From Stenotrophomonas sp. 57 (GTDB lineage: Bacteria > Pseudomonadota > Gammaproteobacteria > Xanthomonadales > Xanthomonadaceae): a stretch of DNA of 64,000 bases. The notes under the pieces were generated by a model, which saw nothing but the letters and a program-made list of their open reading frames with translations, was not told the origin of the DNA and searched no databases. The stretch lies in contig NZ_CP127407.1 in the NCBI RefSeq assembly GCF_030291075.1, positions 3,222,001 through 3,286,000 on the forward strand, read 5' to 3'. Shown here one piece after another: positions 9,119 through 18,191 of the stretch; position 1 is the first letter of the stretch; every line of letters starts with the position of its first letter. The position numbers and the translations under genes were made by a program.

Positions 9119-11200
9119 ATGAAAGGGTTTTCCAAAATAGGCTGGGCGGCCCTCGCCCTGCTCGGCGCCTTCTGTCTGGGCACCGTGGCACTGCGCCGCG
9201 GCGAACACATCAATGCGCTGTGGATCGTCGTCGCCGCGGTTTCGCTGTACCTGGTGGCCTACCGCTTCTACAGCCTGTTCATCGCCAACAAGGTGATGCA
9301 GCTGGATCCGACCCGGGCCACCCCGGCGGTGATCAACAACGATGGCCTGGACTACGTGCCGACCAACAAGCACGTGCTGTTCGGCCACCACTTCGCTGCC
9401 ATTGCCGGTGCCGGTCCCCTGGTCGGCCCGGTGCTGGCCGCGCAGATGGGCTACCTGCCGGGCCTGCTGTGGCTGGTGGTGGGCGTGGTGCTGGCCGGCG
9501 CGGTACAGGACTTCATGGTCCTGTTCCTGTCCAGCCGCCGCAACGGTCGTTCGCTGGGTGACCTGGTAAGAGAAGAAATGGGCCAGGTTCCCGGCACCAT
9601 CGCGTTGTTCGGGGCGTTCCTGATCATGATCATCATCCTGGCGGTGCTGGCCATGGTGGTGGTCAAGGCGCTGGCCGAAAGCCCATGGGGCATGTTCACG
9701 GTGATCGCGACGATGCCCATCGCGATCCTGATGGGCGTCTACATGCGCTACATCCGCCCCGGCAAGATCGGCGAGATCTCGGTGGTCGGCCTGATCCTGC
9801 TGCTGGCCGCGATCTGGTACGGCGGCAAGGTCGCCGCCGATCCGGTGTGGGGCCCTGCGTTCACCTTCACCGGCACCCAGATCACCTGGATGCTGATCGG
9901 CTACGGCTTCGTCGCCTCGGTGCTGCCGGTGTGGCTGCTGCTGGCGCCACGCGATTACCTGTCGACCTTCCTCAAGATCGGCACCATCATCGCGCTGGCC
10001 ATCGGCATCCTGGTGGTGATGCCGGAACTGAAGATGCCGGCGCTGACCCAGTTCGCCGCCAGCGGTGATGGCCCGGTGTGGAAGGGTGGCATGTTCCCCT
10101 TCCTGTTCATCACCATCGCCTGCGGTGCGGTGTCCGGCTTCCACGCACTGATTTCCTCGGGCACCACGCCGAAGCTGCTGGCCAATGAAGCGCACATGCG
10201 TTACATCGGCTATGGCGGCATGCTGATGGAATCGTTCGTTGCGGTGATGGCACTGGTCGCAGCGTCGATCATCGACCCGGGCATCTACTTCGCGATGAAC
10301 AGCCCGGCCGCGGTGATCGGTGCCGATGCTGCGTCGGCGGCGCACTACATCACCAACACCTGGGGCTTCACCATCACGCCCGAACAGCTGACCGCGACCG
10401 CGGCCGCCATCGGTGAACCGACCATCCTGCATCGCGCAGGCGGCGCACCTACATTGGCGGTGGGCATCGCGCAGATCCTGCACGAAGCGATTCCCAGTGG
10501 CAGCGACGCGATGATGGCGTTCTGGTACCACTTCGCGATCCTGTTCGAAGCACTGTTCATCCTGACCGCAGTGGACGCGGGTACCCGCGCAGGCCGCTTC
10601 ATGCTGCAGGATCTTCTGGGCAACTTCGTGCCTGCGCTGAAGAAGACCGAGTCGTGGACCGCCAACATCATCGGTACCGCCGGCTGCGTGGCGCTGTGGG
10701 GCTACCTGCTCTACACCGGCGTGGTCGATCCGTTCGGTGGCATCCAGACACTGTGGCCGCTGTTCGGCATCTCCAACCAGATGCTGGCCGGTATCGCGCT
10801 GATGCTGGGTACGGTGGTGCTGTTCAAGATGAAGCGTGACCGCTATGCGTGGGTCACCGCAGTACCGGCCATCTGGCTGCTGATCTGCACCACCTACGCT
10901 GGTTTCATCAAGATCTTCGACAGCAACCCGGCGCAGGGCTTCCTGGCACAGGCACACAAGTTCCAGGCCGCCCTCGCCAGCGACACCATCACCGCACCGG
11001 CCAAGTCAGTGGCGCAGATGAAGCAGATCGTGGTCAACGCCTACGTCAACACCGGCCTGACCGCGCTGTTCCTGCTGGTGGTGGGCGCAGTGCTGGTGTA
11101 TTCGATCAAGACCATCCTGGCGGCCCGCCGCAATCCGCAGCGCAGCGACCGCGAGACCCCGTACGTGGCACTGAAGCCGCATGAGATGGTGGATCTGTGA
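9119..11200 (+). CDS. cstA: Carbon starvation protein A (peptide/pyruvate transporter family)
   Basis: Polytopic inner-membrane protein of 693 residues, close to the usual length of about 700, with many hydrophobic segments. The CstA N-terminal domain (about 30-400) includes [40 protein letters not shown] conserved stretches (here NDG at the start). Related proteins import peptides or pyruvate under nutrient limitation. The start is fixed by GGGAGAG before ATG 9119. Its TGA shares a base with the ATG of ybdD, the usual cstA-ybdD pairing. The upstream region contains a near-palindromic stretch (about 9021-9038, CGTACGACCAAAGTAC) that could be a regulator site. Confidence 0.94.
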   Translation: MKGFSKIGWAALALLGAFCLGTVALRRGEHINALWIVVAAVSLYLVAYRFYSLFIANKVMQLDPTRATPAVINNDGLDYVPTNKHVLFGHHFAAIAGAGPLVGPVLAAQMGYLPGLLWLVVGVVLAGAVQDFMVLFLSSRRNGRSLGDLVREEMGQVPGTIALFGAFLIMIIILAVLAMVVVKALAESPWGMFTVIATMPIAILMGVYMRYIRPGKIGEISVVGLILLLAAIWYGGKVAADPVWGPAFTFTGTQITWMLIGYGFVASVLPVWLLLAPRDYLSTFLKIGTIIALAIGILVVMPELKMPALTQFAASGDGPVWKGGMFPFLFITIACGAVSGFHALISSGTTPKLLANEAHMRYIGYGGMLMESFVAVMALVAASIIDPGIYFAMNSPAAVIGADAASAAHYITNTWGFTITPEQLTATAAAIGEPTILHRAGGAPTLAVGIAQILHEAIPSGSDAMMAFWYHFAILFEALFILTAVDAGTRAGRFMLQDLLGNFVPALKKTESWTANIIGTAGCVALWGYLLYTGVVDPFGGIQTLWPLFGISNQMLAGIALMLGTVVLFKMKRDRYAWVTAVPAIWLLICTTYAGFIKIFDSNPAQGFLAQAHKFQAALASDTITAPAKSVAQMKQIVVNAYVNTGLTALFLLVVGAVLVYSIKTILAARRNPQRSDRETPYVALKPHEMVDL

Positions 11201-11424
11201 TGAGCACGCAACTGGTTCCCGTTGGCCAGTACCAGGCGCACCGCCGCATCTGGCGGCGCCTGGTGCAGACCGCACGACTGTGCTGTGGCATTCCTGACTA
11301 CGACAACTACGTCCGGCACATGCTGGAAAAGCATCCGGACCAGGAGCCGATGGACTACAAGACGTTCTTCCGCGAGCGCCAGGAAGCGCGCTACGGCGGT
11401 CGCAACGGCGGTCGCTGCTGTTGA
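11200..11424 (+). CDS. ybdD: YbdD/YjiX-family small protein (DUF466)
   Basis: 74 residues, rich in Arg and Cys, with the family core [19 protein letters not shown]. In enterobacteria the partner gene of cstA/yjiY encodes this protein, and it is needed for or modulates the transporter. The ATG overlaps the cstA stop by one base (TGATG), implying tight translational coupling. An in-frame GTG directly before (11197) is a less likely start. Confidence 0.88.
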   Translation: MSTQLVPVGQYQAHRRIWRRLVQTARLCCGIPDYDNYVRHMLEKHPDQEPMDYKTFFRERQEARYGGRNGGRCC

Positions 11425-11692
11425 GGGTTGGGCGCTGGGCTTGCAGCCCGGCGCCCGCACCTTCGACAGATTTCCGGTGACGGCGAGAAGCATCAGGGGT
11501 CAGATCCGTTTCCTCCGGGAAACGGATCTGACCCCTTCTTTGTTCATGGATCTCCATGAAATGCATCCACGCATGTCGTGGATCTACCCGGTGGCAGGCA
11601 AAAAGAAAGCCGAGCGTGGGCTCGGCTCTACACGGGGAAAGCGTGTTCACGGCAATTGCCGTGAACACGCAACATGATCGTCAGCTCAGGAC
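11425..11692. repeat. Cluster of intergenic palindromes
   Basis: No gene is visible. In order: the stop-proximal module (11425-11460); a GACAGATTTCC motif (11465-11475) like those ending the long stem-loops; an 18-bp-arm hairpin with GGGGTCAGATCC ends (11496-11535) followed by TTCTTTG, terminator-like on the plus strand; a TCATGGA-TC-TCCATGA palindrome (11544-11559); two SMAG-type monomers ending CTAC (11565-11587 and 11608-11631); and a 30-base perfect palindrome (11641-11670), probably the terminator of the convergent DUF819 gene. These are the remains of several repeat families inserted together. Confidence 0.75.
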
Positions 11693-12943
11693 TCAGGCCC
11701 CGGCCATCCACTTCAGGATCAGGCCGGTGACATAGGCCAGCCCGGTGCCGGTGGCATAGCCCACCGTGCCGAGCAGCACGCCCACCGGCGCCAGCGTCGG
11801 GTGGAACGCCGCTGCCACCACCGGTGCCGACGCCGCCGCACCGATGTTGCCCTGCGAACCGATCGCGAAGAAGAACAACGGTGCGCGCAGCAGCTTGGCC
11901 ACGACCCACAGCACCAGCACGTGCGTGGCCATCCAGATCGCACCCAGCAGGAACAGCCACGGCCGATCCAGCAGCGACAGCAGGTTCATCTGCATGCCGA
12001 TGCAGGCGATGAGGAAGTACAGGAACACCGTGCCCAGCCGTGATGCACCGGCCGCTTCCAGCCTGCGCGCACGGGTGAAGCTCAGGCCCAGGCCCATCGC
12101 GGTGGACAGCAGGATCACCCACACGAACTGGCTGTCCAGGCTGAACTGGCTGGCCCAGCTGACATTGGCCTTGAACCAGCCGGACAGCGGCGCGGCGATT
12201 GCATGGGCCAGACCGACGCCGCCCAGTGCCACGCCAACGATCACCATCAGGTCGGTCATGCTGGGGATGCGTGCGTTCTGCGCCTCGTAGGCACTGATGC
12301 GCGCCTTCATCTCGTCGATGGCGCGGGTGTCGGCCCCGTTGCGGGTGTCGATCTGCTGCGCACGGTTGGCCAGGAACAGCAGGATCGCCATCCACAGGCT
12401 CGCGCAGGCCACGTCGACCACGGCGAACTGGCCGAAGGTGGTGGCATCGGTACCGAACACTTCGCGCATGGCGACCATGTTGGCGCCGCCGCCGATCCAG
12501 CTGCCGGCCAGCGCGGCCATGCCGGCCCAGGTGTCACCGGCCACGGTTTCCGGATGGATCAGCTTCATCAGCTGGAACGAGACGATAGCGCCGAGCATGA
12601 TGCCGGCGGTACCGGCGCAGAACACGATCAGCAGTTTGGGGCCGAGCTTGGCGATGCCTTTCAGGTCGATCGACAGGGTCAGCAGGACCAGCGCGGCCGG
12701 CAACAGCACATCACGTGCGACCGGGTTGTACAGCGAGGTGTTGTGGCCATCGATGACACCGGCGGTGTTGTAGATGGCGGGGATGAAGTAGCACAGCAGC
12801 AGCGCCGGCACCCAGGCGAAGATCTTCTTCAGCAGTGGGGTCGGGCCGCTGGCAGCCCAGAAGATCAGGGCCAGGGTGGCGGCAATCAGGCCCAGTCCAA
12901 CGATGTCGTTGCTGATCAGGGCAGTAGCGGGTTCGGTCGGCAT
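11693..12943 (-). CDS. DUF819 (YjcL-like) family membrane permease
   Basis: 416-residue inner-membrane protein with about ten to twelve hydrophobic segments. It has the DUF819 hallmarks AGSWIGGGANMVAM in the first half and AIGSQGNIGAAASAP in the second, an internal two-fold repeat with re-entrant-type Gly-rich motifs. The substrate is unknown; relatives are secondary transporters. The ATG at 12943 has AGAGGATCCC just upstream. The leader contains a strong intrinsic-terminator-like hairpin (12972-12998). Confidence 0.85.
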   Translation of the reverse strand: MPTEPATALISNDIVGLGLIAATLALIFWAASGPTPLLKKIFAWVPALLLCYFIPAIYNTAGVIDGHNTSLYNPVARDVLLPAALVLLTLSIDLKGIAKLGPKLLIVFCAGTAGIMLGAIVSFQLMKLIHPETVAGDTWAGMAALAGSWIGGGANMVAMREVFGTDATTFGQFAVVDVACASLWMAILLFLANRAQQIDTRNGADTRAIDEMKARISAYEAQNARIPSMTDLMVIVGVALGGVGLAHAIAAPLSGWFKANVSWASQFSLDSQFVWVILLSTAMGLGLSFTRARRLEAAGASRLGTVFLYFLIACIGMQMNLLSLLDRPWLFLLGAIWMATHVLVLWVVAKLLRAPLFFFAIGSQGNIGAAASAPVVAAAFHPTLAPVGVLLGTVGYATGTGLAYVTGLILKWMAGA

Positions 12944-12971
12944 GGGATCCTCTGTCGATCGAAAGAGCGGG

Positions 12972-12998
12972 AAAAAAAAGCGCCGCATAAAGCGGCGC
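12972..12998 (-). terminator. Intrinsic terminator or attenuator upstream of the DUF819 gene
   Basis: On the minus strand: a 7-bp GC stem (GCGCCGC/GCGGCGC), loop TTTAT, then eight U. It ends only 28 bases before the DUF819 start codon. It may stop transcripts arriving from the histidine-kinase operon antisense to the VOC gene, or act as an attenuator in the DUF819 leader. Confidence 0.75.
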
Positions 12999-13069
12999 AC
13001 CCCGAGATTAACATTGTCTTCACGCCGGGTCATGCTGCAGTGCCGGCTGTCCATCCCGGAGCCCGTCCC

Positions 13070-13459
13070 ATGCAGCTCGGTGCCTTCTCGGTCAGTCTCT
13101 CGGTCAAAGACCTCCAGGCCTCCCGCACCTTCTACGAGGCACTGGGCTTCTCGGTGACCGGTGGCGAGCCGGCGCACAACTGGCTGGTGATGCGCAGCAA
13201 CGGCATCGTCATCGGCCTGTTCCAGGGCATGTTCGAGGGCAACCTGCTGACCTTCAACCCGGGCTGGGACCAGTACAGGCAGGAACTGCCTGATTTCCAG
13301 GATGTGCGTGAACTGCAGGCGGCGCTGGATGCGGAGGGCCTAGAACTGGCAGTCCGTACCGACCCTGGTGGACAGGGCACCGGCTATCTGCAGTTGGCCG
13401 ATCCGGATGGCAACGTGATCCTGATCGACCAGCACGTGGCGCGGCCGCACGGACGTTGA
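13070..13459 (+). CDS. Glyoxalase/VOC-superfamily protein
   Basis: 129-residue single-domain vicinal-oxygen-chelate protein with two beta-alpha-beta-beta-beta modules. The first carries SVKDLQASRTFYEALGFSV and the second ends in LADPDGNVILIDQH. The metal-ligand pattern is incomplete, so enzymatic function is uncertain. The ATG is preceded by CCCGGAGCCCGTCCC, a modest ribosome site. It is flanked by convergent and divergent minus-strand genes and is transcribed alone. Confidence 0.85.
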   Translation: MQLGAFSVSLSVKDLQASRTFYEALGFSVTGGEPAHNWLVMRSNGIVIGLFQGMFEGNLLTFNPGWDQYRQELPDFQDVRELQAALDAEGLELAVRTDPGGQGTGYLQLADPDGNVILIDQHVARPHGR

Positions 13460-13469
13460 CGCGGACGGC

Positions 13470-13491
13470 ATGCCAACCAGGGTTGGTATCC
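13470..13491. repeat. Degenerate SMAG-like palindrome
   Basis: GCCAACC-AG-GGTTGGT with flanking mismatches, lacking the GTAG/CTAC end. It lies between the convergent VOC and kinase genes. Confidence 0.4.
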
Positions 13492-13506
13492 AGCAGGACA
13501 GCCGGT

Positions 13507-14793
13507 TCAGGCCGGACGTGAGGCGCTGAAGTCGAGCGTGGCGCGCGTGCCTCGCGGCTCGCAGGGATCCAGCTGCAGGGTCCAACCGAGGTGTTCGCAC
13601 AGGCGTGCGATCAGGTCCAGGCCGATGCCACCGCCCCGGTCCGCGCGTTCACCACGGGCCATGCGCGCGTGGATCGCCGCAATCTCCTCCGGGCTCATGC
13701 CATGCCCCGGATCCTGCAGGGTCAGCACCGCCGACGAACTCAGCCGCAGTTCGATATGGCCGCGCCCACTGTTCTCGATGGCATTGCGCAGCAGATTGCC
13801 GATCGCCGCCTGCACAACGGCCAGCGGCGCGACGATGTCCACCGGCGCAGCCTGGATGCCGATGCTCAGATCCTTGTCACCCAGCAGGTGGCGGTGGTCA
13901 TCGACGATCTCCGGCAGCAGCTGGTCCAGCGCGATACGCTCGGCACGCGCGGCCAGTCGGGCCGGATCACGGGCCAGCACCAGCAACAGCTCGATCAACT
14001 GTTCCACGCTCTGCGCGGTGCGCAGCACGCGCTGCATCTGCTGACGTGCACGTTCGGGCAGCCCCGGCTGCTCCAGCGCCAGCTCGGCAGCGCCGGTCAT
14101 CACCGCGATCGGCGTGCGCAGTTCATGGCTGGCGGTGCTGATGAAGACCCGCTCGCGTTCGACGAACTGCTCGTTGCGATCCAGATAGTCGTTCAGCGCA
14201 TCGGCGATGGTGTGCAGCTCCGAGCTGCCACGCGGGTCGACCTCGACGCGCTGGCCCTGCACGCCCGGCCGCAATGCAGCGATGTGCTGTGCCAGCAGGC
14301 TCAGCGGGCGCACCATGCGTTCCATGCCGAACGACGCCATCAGCACGGTGACGAAGATCATGATCACCCCGGCCAGCATCACCCAGCGCGTGGCGAACTG
14401 TTCCAGGTCATGGAAGTCGGAGATGTCCAGTGCCAGCGCGACCCGTCCCATCGAGCCGGTGTCACGCACCATCACCGCCGTCTGGCGGTCCTTGATCGGC
14501 ACGCCGTCGTGCAGCCCCGGGTGCAGCGAGCGCACGCTTTCGGGCATGTTCCCCTCACCGAAGCGGAACAGGCTGAGCGTGTCCGAGTCCTGCCAGCGAT
14601 AGTGCGGCTCGTGCTCGGTATGTTCGACGATGCTGTCCAGTTCGGAGTTGAGCAGCGCGCGCCACGCCGCATGCTCGGCGTGCTCGTGCACGTAGTTGCC
14701 CACGCTGAACACCGCGATCGACAGCAGCGCCAGGTAGCCCAGCAACCACCACACCACGCGCCGGTACAGCGGTCCCGGCTTACGCGCCTTCAT
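13507..14793 (-). CDS. Sensor histidine kinase of a two-component system
   Basis: Membrane sensor kinase of about 428 residues. TM1 lies at about 12-31 and a periplasmic sensor of roughly 105 residues follows; TM2 is at about 137-156. HAMP and HisKA come next, with phospho-accepting His223 (ASHELRTPI), then HATPase with the N box (NLLRNAIENS) and G boxes (DPGHGMS, RGGGIGLD). ATG 14793 overlaps the response-regulator gene by 14 bases. A further-upstream ATG at 14811 has a poorer ribosome site. Its ligand is unknown. The neighbouring lipid A modification genes suggest it senses envelope or cationic stress, in the manner of ColS/PhoQ/PmrB. Confidence 0.9.
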   Translation of the reverse strand: MKARKPGPLYRRVVWWLLGYLALLSIAVFSVGNYVHEHAEHAAWRALLNSELDSIVEHTEHEPHYRWQDSDTLSLFRFGEGNMPESVRSLHPGLHDGVPIKDRQTAVMVRDTGSMGRVALALDISDFHDLEQFATRWVMLAGVIMIFVTVLMASFGMERMVRPLSLLAQHIAALRPGVQGQRVEVDPRGSSELHTIADALNDYLDRNEQFVERERVFISTASHELRTPIAVMTGAAELALEQPGLPERARQQMQRVLRTAQSVEQLIELLLVLARDPARLAARAERIALDQLLPEIVDDHRHLLGDKDLSIGIQAAPVDIVAPLAVVQAAIGNLLRNAIENSGRGHIELRLSSSAVLTLQDPGHGMSPEEIAAIHARMARGERADRGGGIGLDLIARLCEHLGWTLQLDPCEPRGTRATLDFSASRPA

Positions 14794-15493
14794 CGTCAAC
14801 CTTGCCCGCATCGCTGGCTGTGGTCATTGCCAGCCGGTAGCCCACCCGCGGCAGGGTGTGGATCAGCTTGTCGGCGAACGGGCCATCAACGCTGCGGCGC
14901 AGCTCGTAGACATGCGAGCGCAGCAGGTCGCCATCCGGTGGCTCGTCGCCCCACAGGGCGAATTCCAGCTGCTGCCGCGTGACCGCGCCCGGACTGGCGC
15001 GCATCAGTACCTCCAGCAGCTTGCGGCAGGCCGGGTACAGGTGCAGCACCTGGTTGCCCCGCTGGGCCTCAAGGGTCGCCAGGTCCAGCACCAGGTCGCC
15101 CACCTGCAGGCGCTTGCGGGGGTTGCGGCCCTGCGCCCGCAGCAGCAGCGCTTCCAGCCGCACTTCCAGCTCGGGAAGTGCGAACGGCTTGGTCAGGTAG
15201 TCATCGGCGCCCGCGCGGAAACCGGCAATCTTGTCCGGCAGTTCGTCACGCGCGGTCAGCATGATCACCGGCACCTCCGACGCATGCTCCGCACGCAGCC
15301 GGCGCAGCACCTCCGGGCCTTCCATGCGCGGCAGCATCCAGTCCAGGATGACCGCGTCATACGGATGGCTTCCGGCCAGGTGCAGCCCGGTGATGCCATC
15401 GGGCGCCACGTCGAGCACATGCCCGCGCGACTCGAAATAGTCGAACAGGTTGGCCACCAGCTGGCGGTTGTCCTCGATCACCAACAGACGCAT
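14780..15493 (-). CDS. OmpR-family response regulator
   Basis: 237 residues. The receiver domain has phospho-acceptor Asp51 (VILDWMLP) and switch Lys in LTKPF; a winged-helix DNA-binding domain spans about 128-225 (SHVYELRRSVDG...HTLPRVGYRL). The start MRLLVIEDNRQLV is the canonical receiver beginning. The first gene of the RR-HK pair, it diverges from the glycosyltransferase-PAP2-eptA cluster with about 100 bases between, so those genes are plausible targets. This is inference; no binding site was established. Confidence 0.92.
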   Translation of the reverse strand: MRLLVIEDNRQLVANLFDYFESRGHVLDVAPDGITGLHLAGSHPYDAVILDWMLPRMEGPEVLRRLRAEHASEVPVIMLTARDELPDKIAGFRAGADDYLTKPFALPELEVRLEALLLRAQGRNPRKRLQVGDLVLDLATLEAQRGNQVLHLYPACRKLLEVLMRASPGAVTRQQLEFALWGDEPPDGDLLRSHVYELRRSVDGPFADKLIHTLPRVGYRLAMTTASDAGKVDDEGA

Positions 15494-15596
15494 GCACGAA
15501 ACATCCACGGAAGTTCGTACCATGGTAGCGCTGCGCATGTCGGAATGCGGTCGCCCCGGCCTCCTCTGACGCTTTTCCAACCCCCGCCACCTCAGA

Positions 15597-17327
15597 ATGG
15601 CCGTTTTGCTCCCGGAGCCTGCCGTGCCCGTAGCCCTGCCCCGCCGTTGGCGCCTGCCCCTGTTGTGGCTGCTGATCATTGCTGCGTTGGCAGCGGGGAT
15701 CGGCCTTCGGCAGCCGCAGCCGCCGGACGAGCCACGCTTCGTGCTGGCGGCGCGGACCATGGTCGAGAGCGGGCAATGGCTGCTCCCGCACCGCGGCGTG
15801 GAGCTGTACGCGGAGAAACCGCCGGTCTTCATGTGGCTGCAGGCCGCCGCCTACGAGATTGTCGGCAGCTGGCAGTGGTCGTTCCTGCTGCCCTCGCTGC
15901 TGGGTGCCCTGCTCAGCCTGTGGCTGGTGTCGGACCTGGCCCGCCGGCTGTGGTCGCCACGGCATTCCATCTACGCCCTGGCGGCGCTGTTCTGCACCCT
16001 GCAGTTCGGGCTGATGGCCAAGCGCGCGCAGATCGACATGGTGCTGGTGGGCATGACCACATTGGCCCTGTGGGGCCTGATGCGCCACCTGTGCGAACGC
16101 CGCAACCTGCCGGCGCTGTGGCTGGCCGGCTTCGCCGCCGGCGTGGGTACGGTGACCAAGGGCGTGGGCTTCCTGCCGCTGCTGATGGTGCTGCCCTGGT
16201 TCGGCTGGTGGCTGTACCAGCGCCGCCGCGGGCACAACGTGGATGGCCCGCACCCGGCCACCCTGCTGTGGCTGATCCCGGCCTTCCTGCTGGGCGTGGG
16301 GGTGTGGCTGGCGCCACTGGGTTGGGCCCTGCTGCACACGCCCACGGCCGAACTGCAGGCCTACGCGCATGAGCTGCTGTTCAAGCAGACCGGCACCCGT
16401 TATGCCAACGCCTGGCACCACCGGCAGCCCGCCTGGTACTACCTGCAGGTGATCCTGACCCTGTGGTTGCCGGGCAGCCTGCTGCTGCCGATGCTGTTCA
16501 AGCCCTGGTGGCGCCGCATCCGCCGTGGCGACCGCAGGCAGTGGCTGCTGCTGGGCTGGGCCGTGCTGGTGCTGGTGTTCTTCAGCGCCAGCCCGGGCAA
16601 GCGCGAGGTCTACCTGCTGCCGATGCTGCCGGCGATGGCGCTGGCCGTGGCGCCGCTGCTGCCCGGCCTGCTGCGCCGCCTGTGCGTGCGTCGCTACCTG
16701 TTCGGCTACAGCGTGGTGCTGATGCTGGCCACCGGCGTGCTGGGCGTAATGCTGCTGACCGAGCACCCGTGGGCCCTGGCCCAGCTGGAACGGAGGGCCA
16801 TGCCCGACACCCTGCTTCCGGTGCTGGGCGATGGCCTGCTGACCTTCGCCATCGCCCTGGCTACGTTGATCGTCTGGTTGCGGGTGCGCCGCGCGGCGAC
16901 GCTGGTGCTGCTGACCCACGGCATGCTGTGGATGCTCTACGGCCTGGTACTGATCCCGGCGCTGGACCCGTACGCATCGGCGTCGGCGCTGATGCGCCGG
17001 GTTGGCGCACGGATCGGTCCGGATGCGGAACTGGCGCTGGTGGCCTGGCGCGAGCAGAACCTGCTGCAGGCCGACCGCCCGGTACGCGAGTTCGGCTTCA
17101 AGCGCCCATGGGCCGAGCAATGGCATGACGCCGGCCCGTGGCTGGCCGAGGCGCCTGGAAAGCGCTGGCTGCTGGTGCTGGACGACGCGATGAGCCCCTG
17201 TGTTGACCCGGCCAAGGTGATCGATATCGGTGTTGCCAACAGGAATCGTTGGCAACTGCTTCCCGGTACCGCATGGAACCCGGACTGCCATGCCGAGCGG
17301 ACAGGATCGACCGCCGAAGAAGACTGA
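15597..17327 (+). CDS. ArnT-like glycosyltransferase family 39 membrane protein
   Basis: 576-residue polytopic GT-C glycosyltransferase. The first periplasmic loop holds the Asp/Glu pair (PPDEPRF, Asp44/Glu45), and a YAEKPPVFMWLQ motif of the ArnT/PMT type follows near 76. About ten further membrane segments and a soluble C-terminal domain (from about 470) complete the protein. ArnT moves an amino-sugar from an undecaprenyl carrier to lipid A, but no Ara4N synthesis genes are nearby, so the donor may differ. The first ATG lacks a clear ribosome site. An in-frame GTG at 15624 has GGAG 6 bases upstream and may be the true start (567 residues). Confidence 0.85.
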   Translation: MAVLLPEPAVPVALPRRWRLPLLWLLIIAALAAGIGLRQPQPPDEPRFVLAARTMVESGQWLLPHRGVELYAEKPPVFMWLQAAAYEIVGSWQWSFLLPSLLGALLSLWLVSDLARRLWSPRHSIYALAALFCTLQFGLMAKRAQIDMVLVGMTTLALWGLMRHLCERRNLPALWLAGFAAGVGTVTKGVGFLPLLMVLPWFGWWLYQRRRGHNVDGPHPATLLWLIPAFLLGVGVWLAPLGWALLHTPTAELQAYAHELLFKQTGTRYANAWHHRQPAWYYLQVILTLWLPGSLLLPMLFKPWWRRIRRGDRRQWLLLGWAVLVLVFFSASPGKREVYLLPMLPAMALAVAPLLPGLLRRLCVRRYLFGYSVVLMLATGVLGVMLLTEHPWALAQLERRAMPDTLLPVLGDGLLTFAIALATLIVWLRVRRAATLVLLTHGMLWMLYGLVLIPALDPYASASALMRRVGARIGPDAELALVAWREQNLLQADRPVREFGFKRPWAEQWHDAGPWLAEAPGKRWLLVLDDAMSPCVDPAKVIDIGVANRNRWQLLPGTAWNPDCHAERTGSTAEED

Positions 17328-17438
17328 ACGTTGACACCCGTCGGGCAACCATTAACCCAGCACGAACGAGCGTCCGACCCTTCTCCGACATCAAGGTGAC
17401 GAGCATGACCGCGGATTCCCGAACCGCTCGTTCCCAGC

Positions 17439-18191
17439 ATGCCCGTCCGTCCCCTTGATTCGGTAGCGCCGCTTGCGACATCGCCACTGGCGTCACGATT
17501 TGCCGTAACTCACCTCTGGCTGCCTGTCGCAATCGGTCTGCCCGTGTTTACGCTGCTGATGGGATTCGGCGGCGATCAATGGGTGGCCGACCACCTGTTC
17601 CGTCTTGAGGGCGGCCATTGGGCGTTGCAGGACGCCTGGGTCACCCGCACGCTGGTGCACAAGGCCGGCAAATGGCTGAGCACGGCAGCGGCGCTGGTTG
17701 CGATCCTGCTGTGCTTCCATCACTGGCGTAAGGGTCGCGATCGCACCCTGCAGTGGGCGCTGCTTTATGTCGTGATTGCCATGGCACTGGGTACCGGCGT
17801 GATCTCCCTGCTGAAGTCGCTGGTGCCGATGGAATGCCCCTGGGACCTGCTGCGCTACGGCGGCCACGAACCCTTCATCGGACTGTTCACCCTGCGCCCG
17901 AGCGGCATGGCCCCCCAGGCATGCTTCCCGGCCGGGCACGCCAGCGCGGGTTATGCATGGCTCTGCCTGTACTTCTTCGGGTTGCTGTGGCGCCCGTCCT
18001 GGCGCTGGGCCGGGTTGTGGATCGGCCTCGGCACCGGCCTGGTGTTCGGCATCAGCCAGCAGCTGCGGGGCGCCCATTTCCTTTCGCATGACGTTGCCAC
18101 CGCGTTGATATGTTGGCTGCTTTCGCTGGGCCTGTATGCTCTGATCCGCCGTCAGCTGGACCGTCCCAACCGCCAGGAGGCAAACGCATGA
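17439..18191 (+). CDS. PAP2-superfamily membrane phosphatase (LpxE/LpxT-like)
   Basis: 250 residues with about six membrane segments and two PAP2 motifs: FPAGH at 163-167 and RGAHFLSHD at 210-218. The motif-1 Lys is present (Lys126, KSLVPMECP), but the usual Arg of motif 1 is Cys and that of motif 3 is Gln, a pattern I associate with the LpxT-like branch. The substrate is probably a lipid phosphate, for example lipid A phosphate or undecaprenyl pyrophosphate. The last four bases overlap the eptA start (ATGA), so the two proteins are translated together. Confidence 0.85.
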   Translation: MPVRPLDSVAPLATSPLASRFAVTHLWLPVAIGLPVFTLLMGFGGDQWVADHLFRLEGGHWALQDAWVTRTLVHKAGKWLSTAAALVAILLCFHHWRKGRDRTLQWALLYVVIAMALGTGVISLLKSLVPMECPWDLLRYGGHEPFIGLFTLRPSGMAPQACFPAGHASAGYAWLCLYFFGLLWRPSWRWAGLWIGLGTGLVFGISQQLRGAHFLSHDVATALICWLLSLGLYALIRRQLDRPNRQEANA

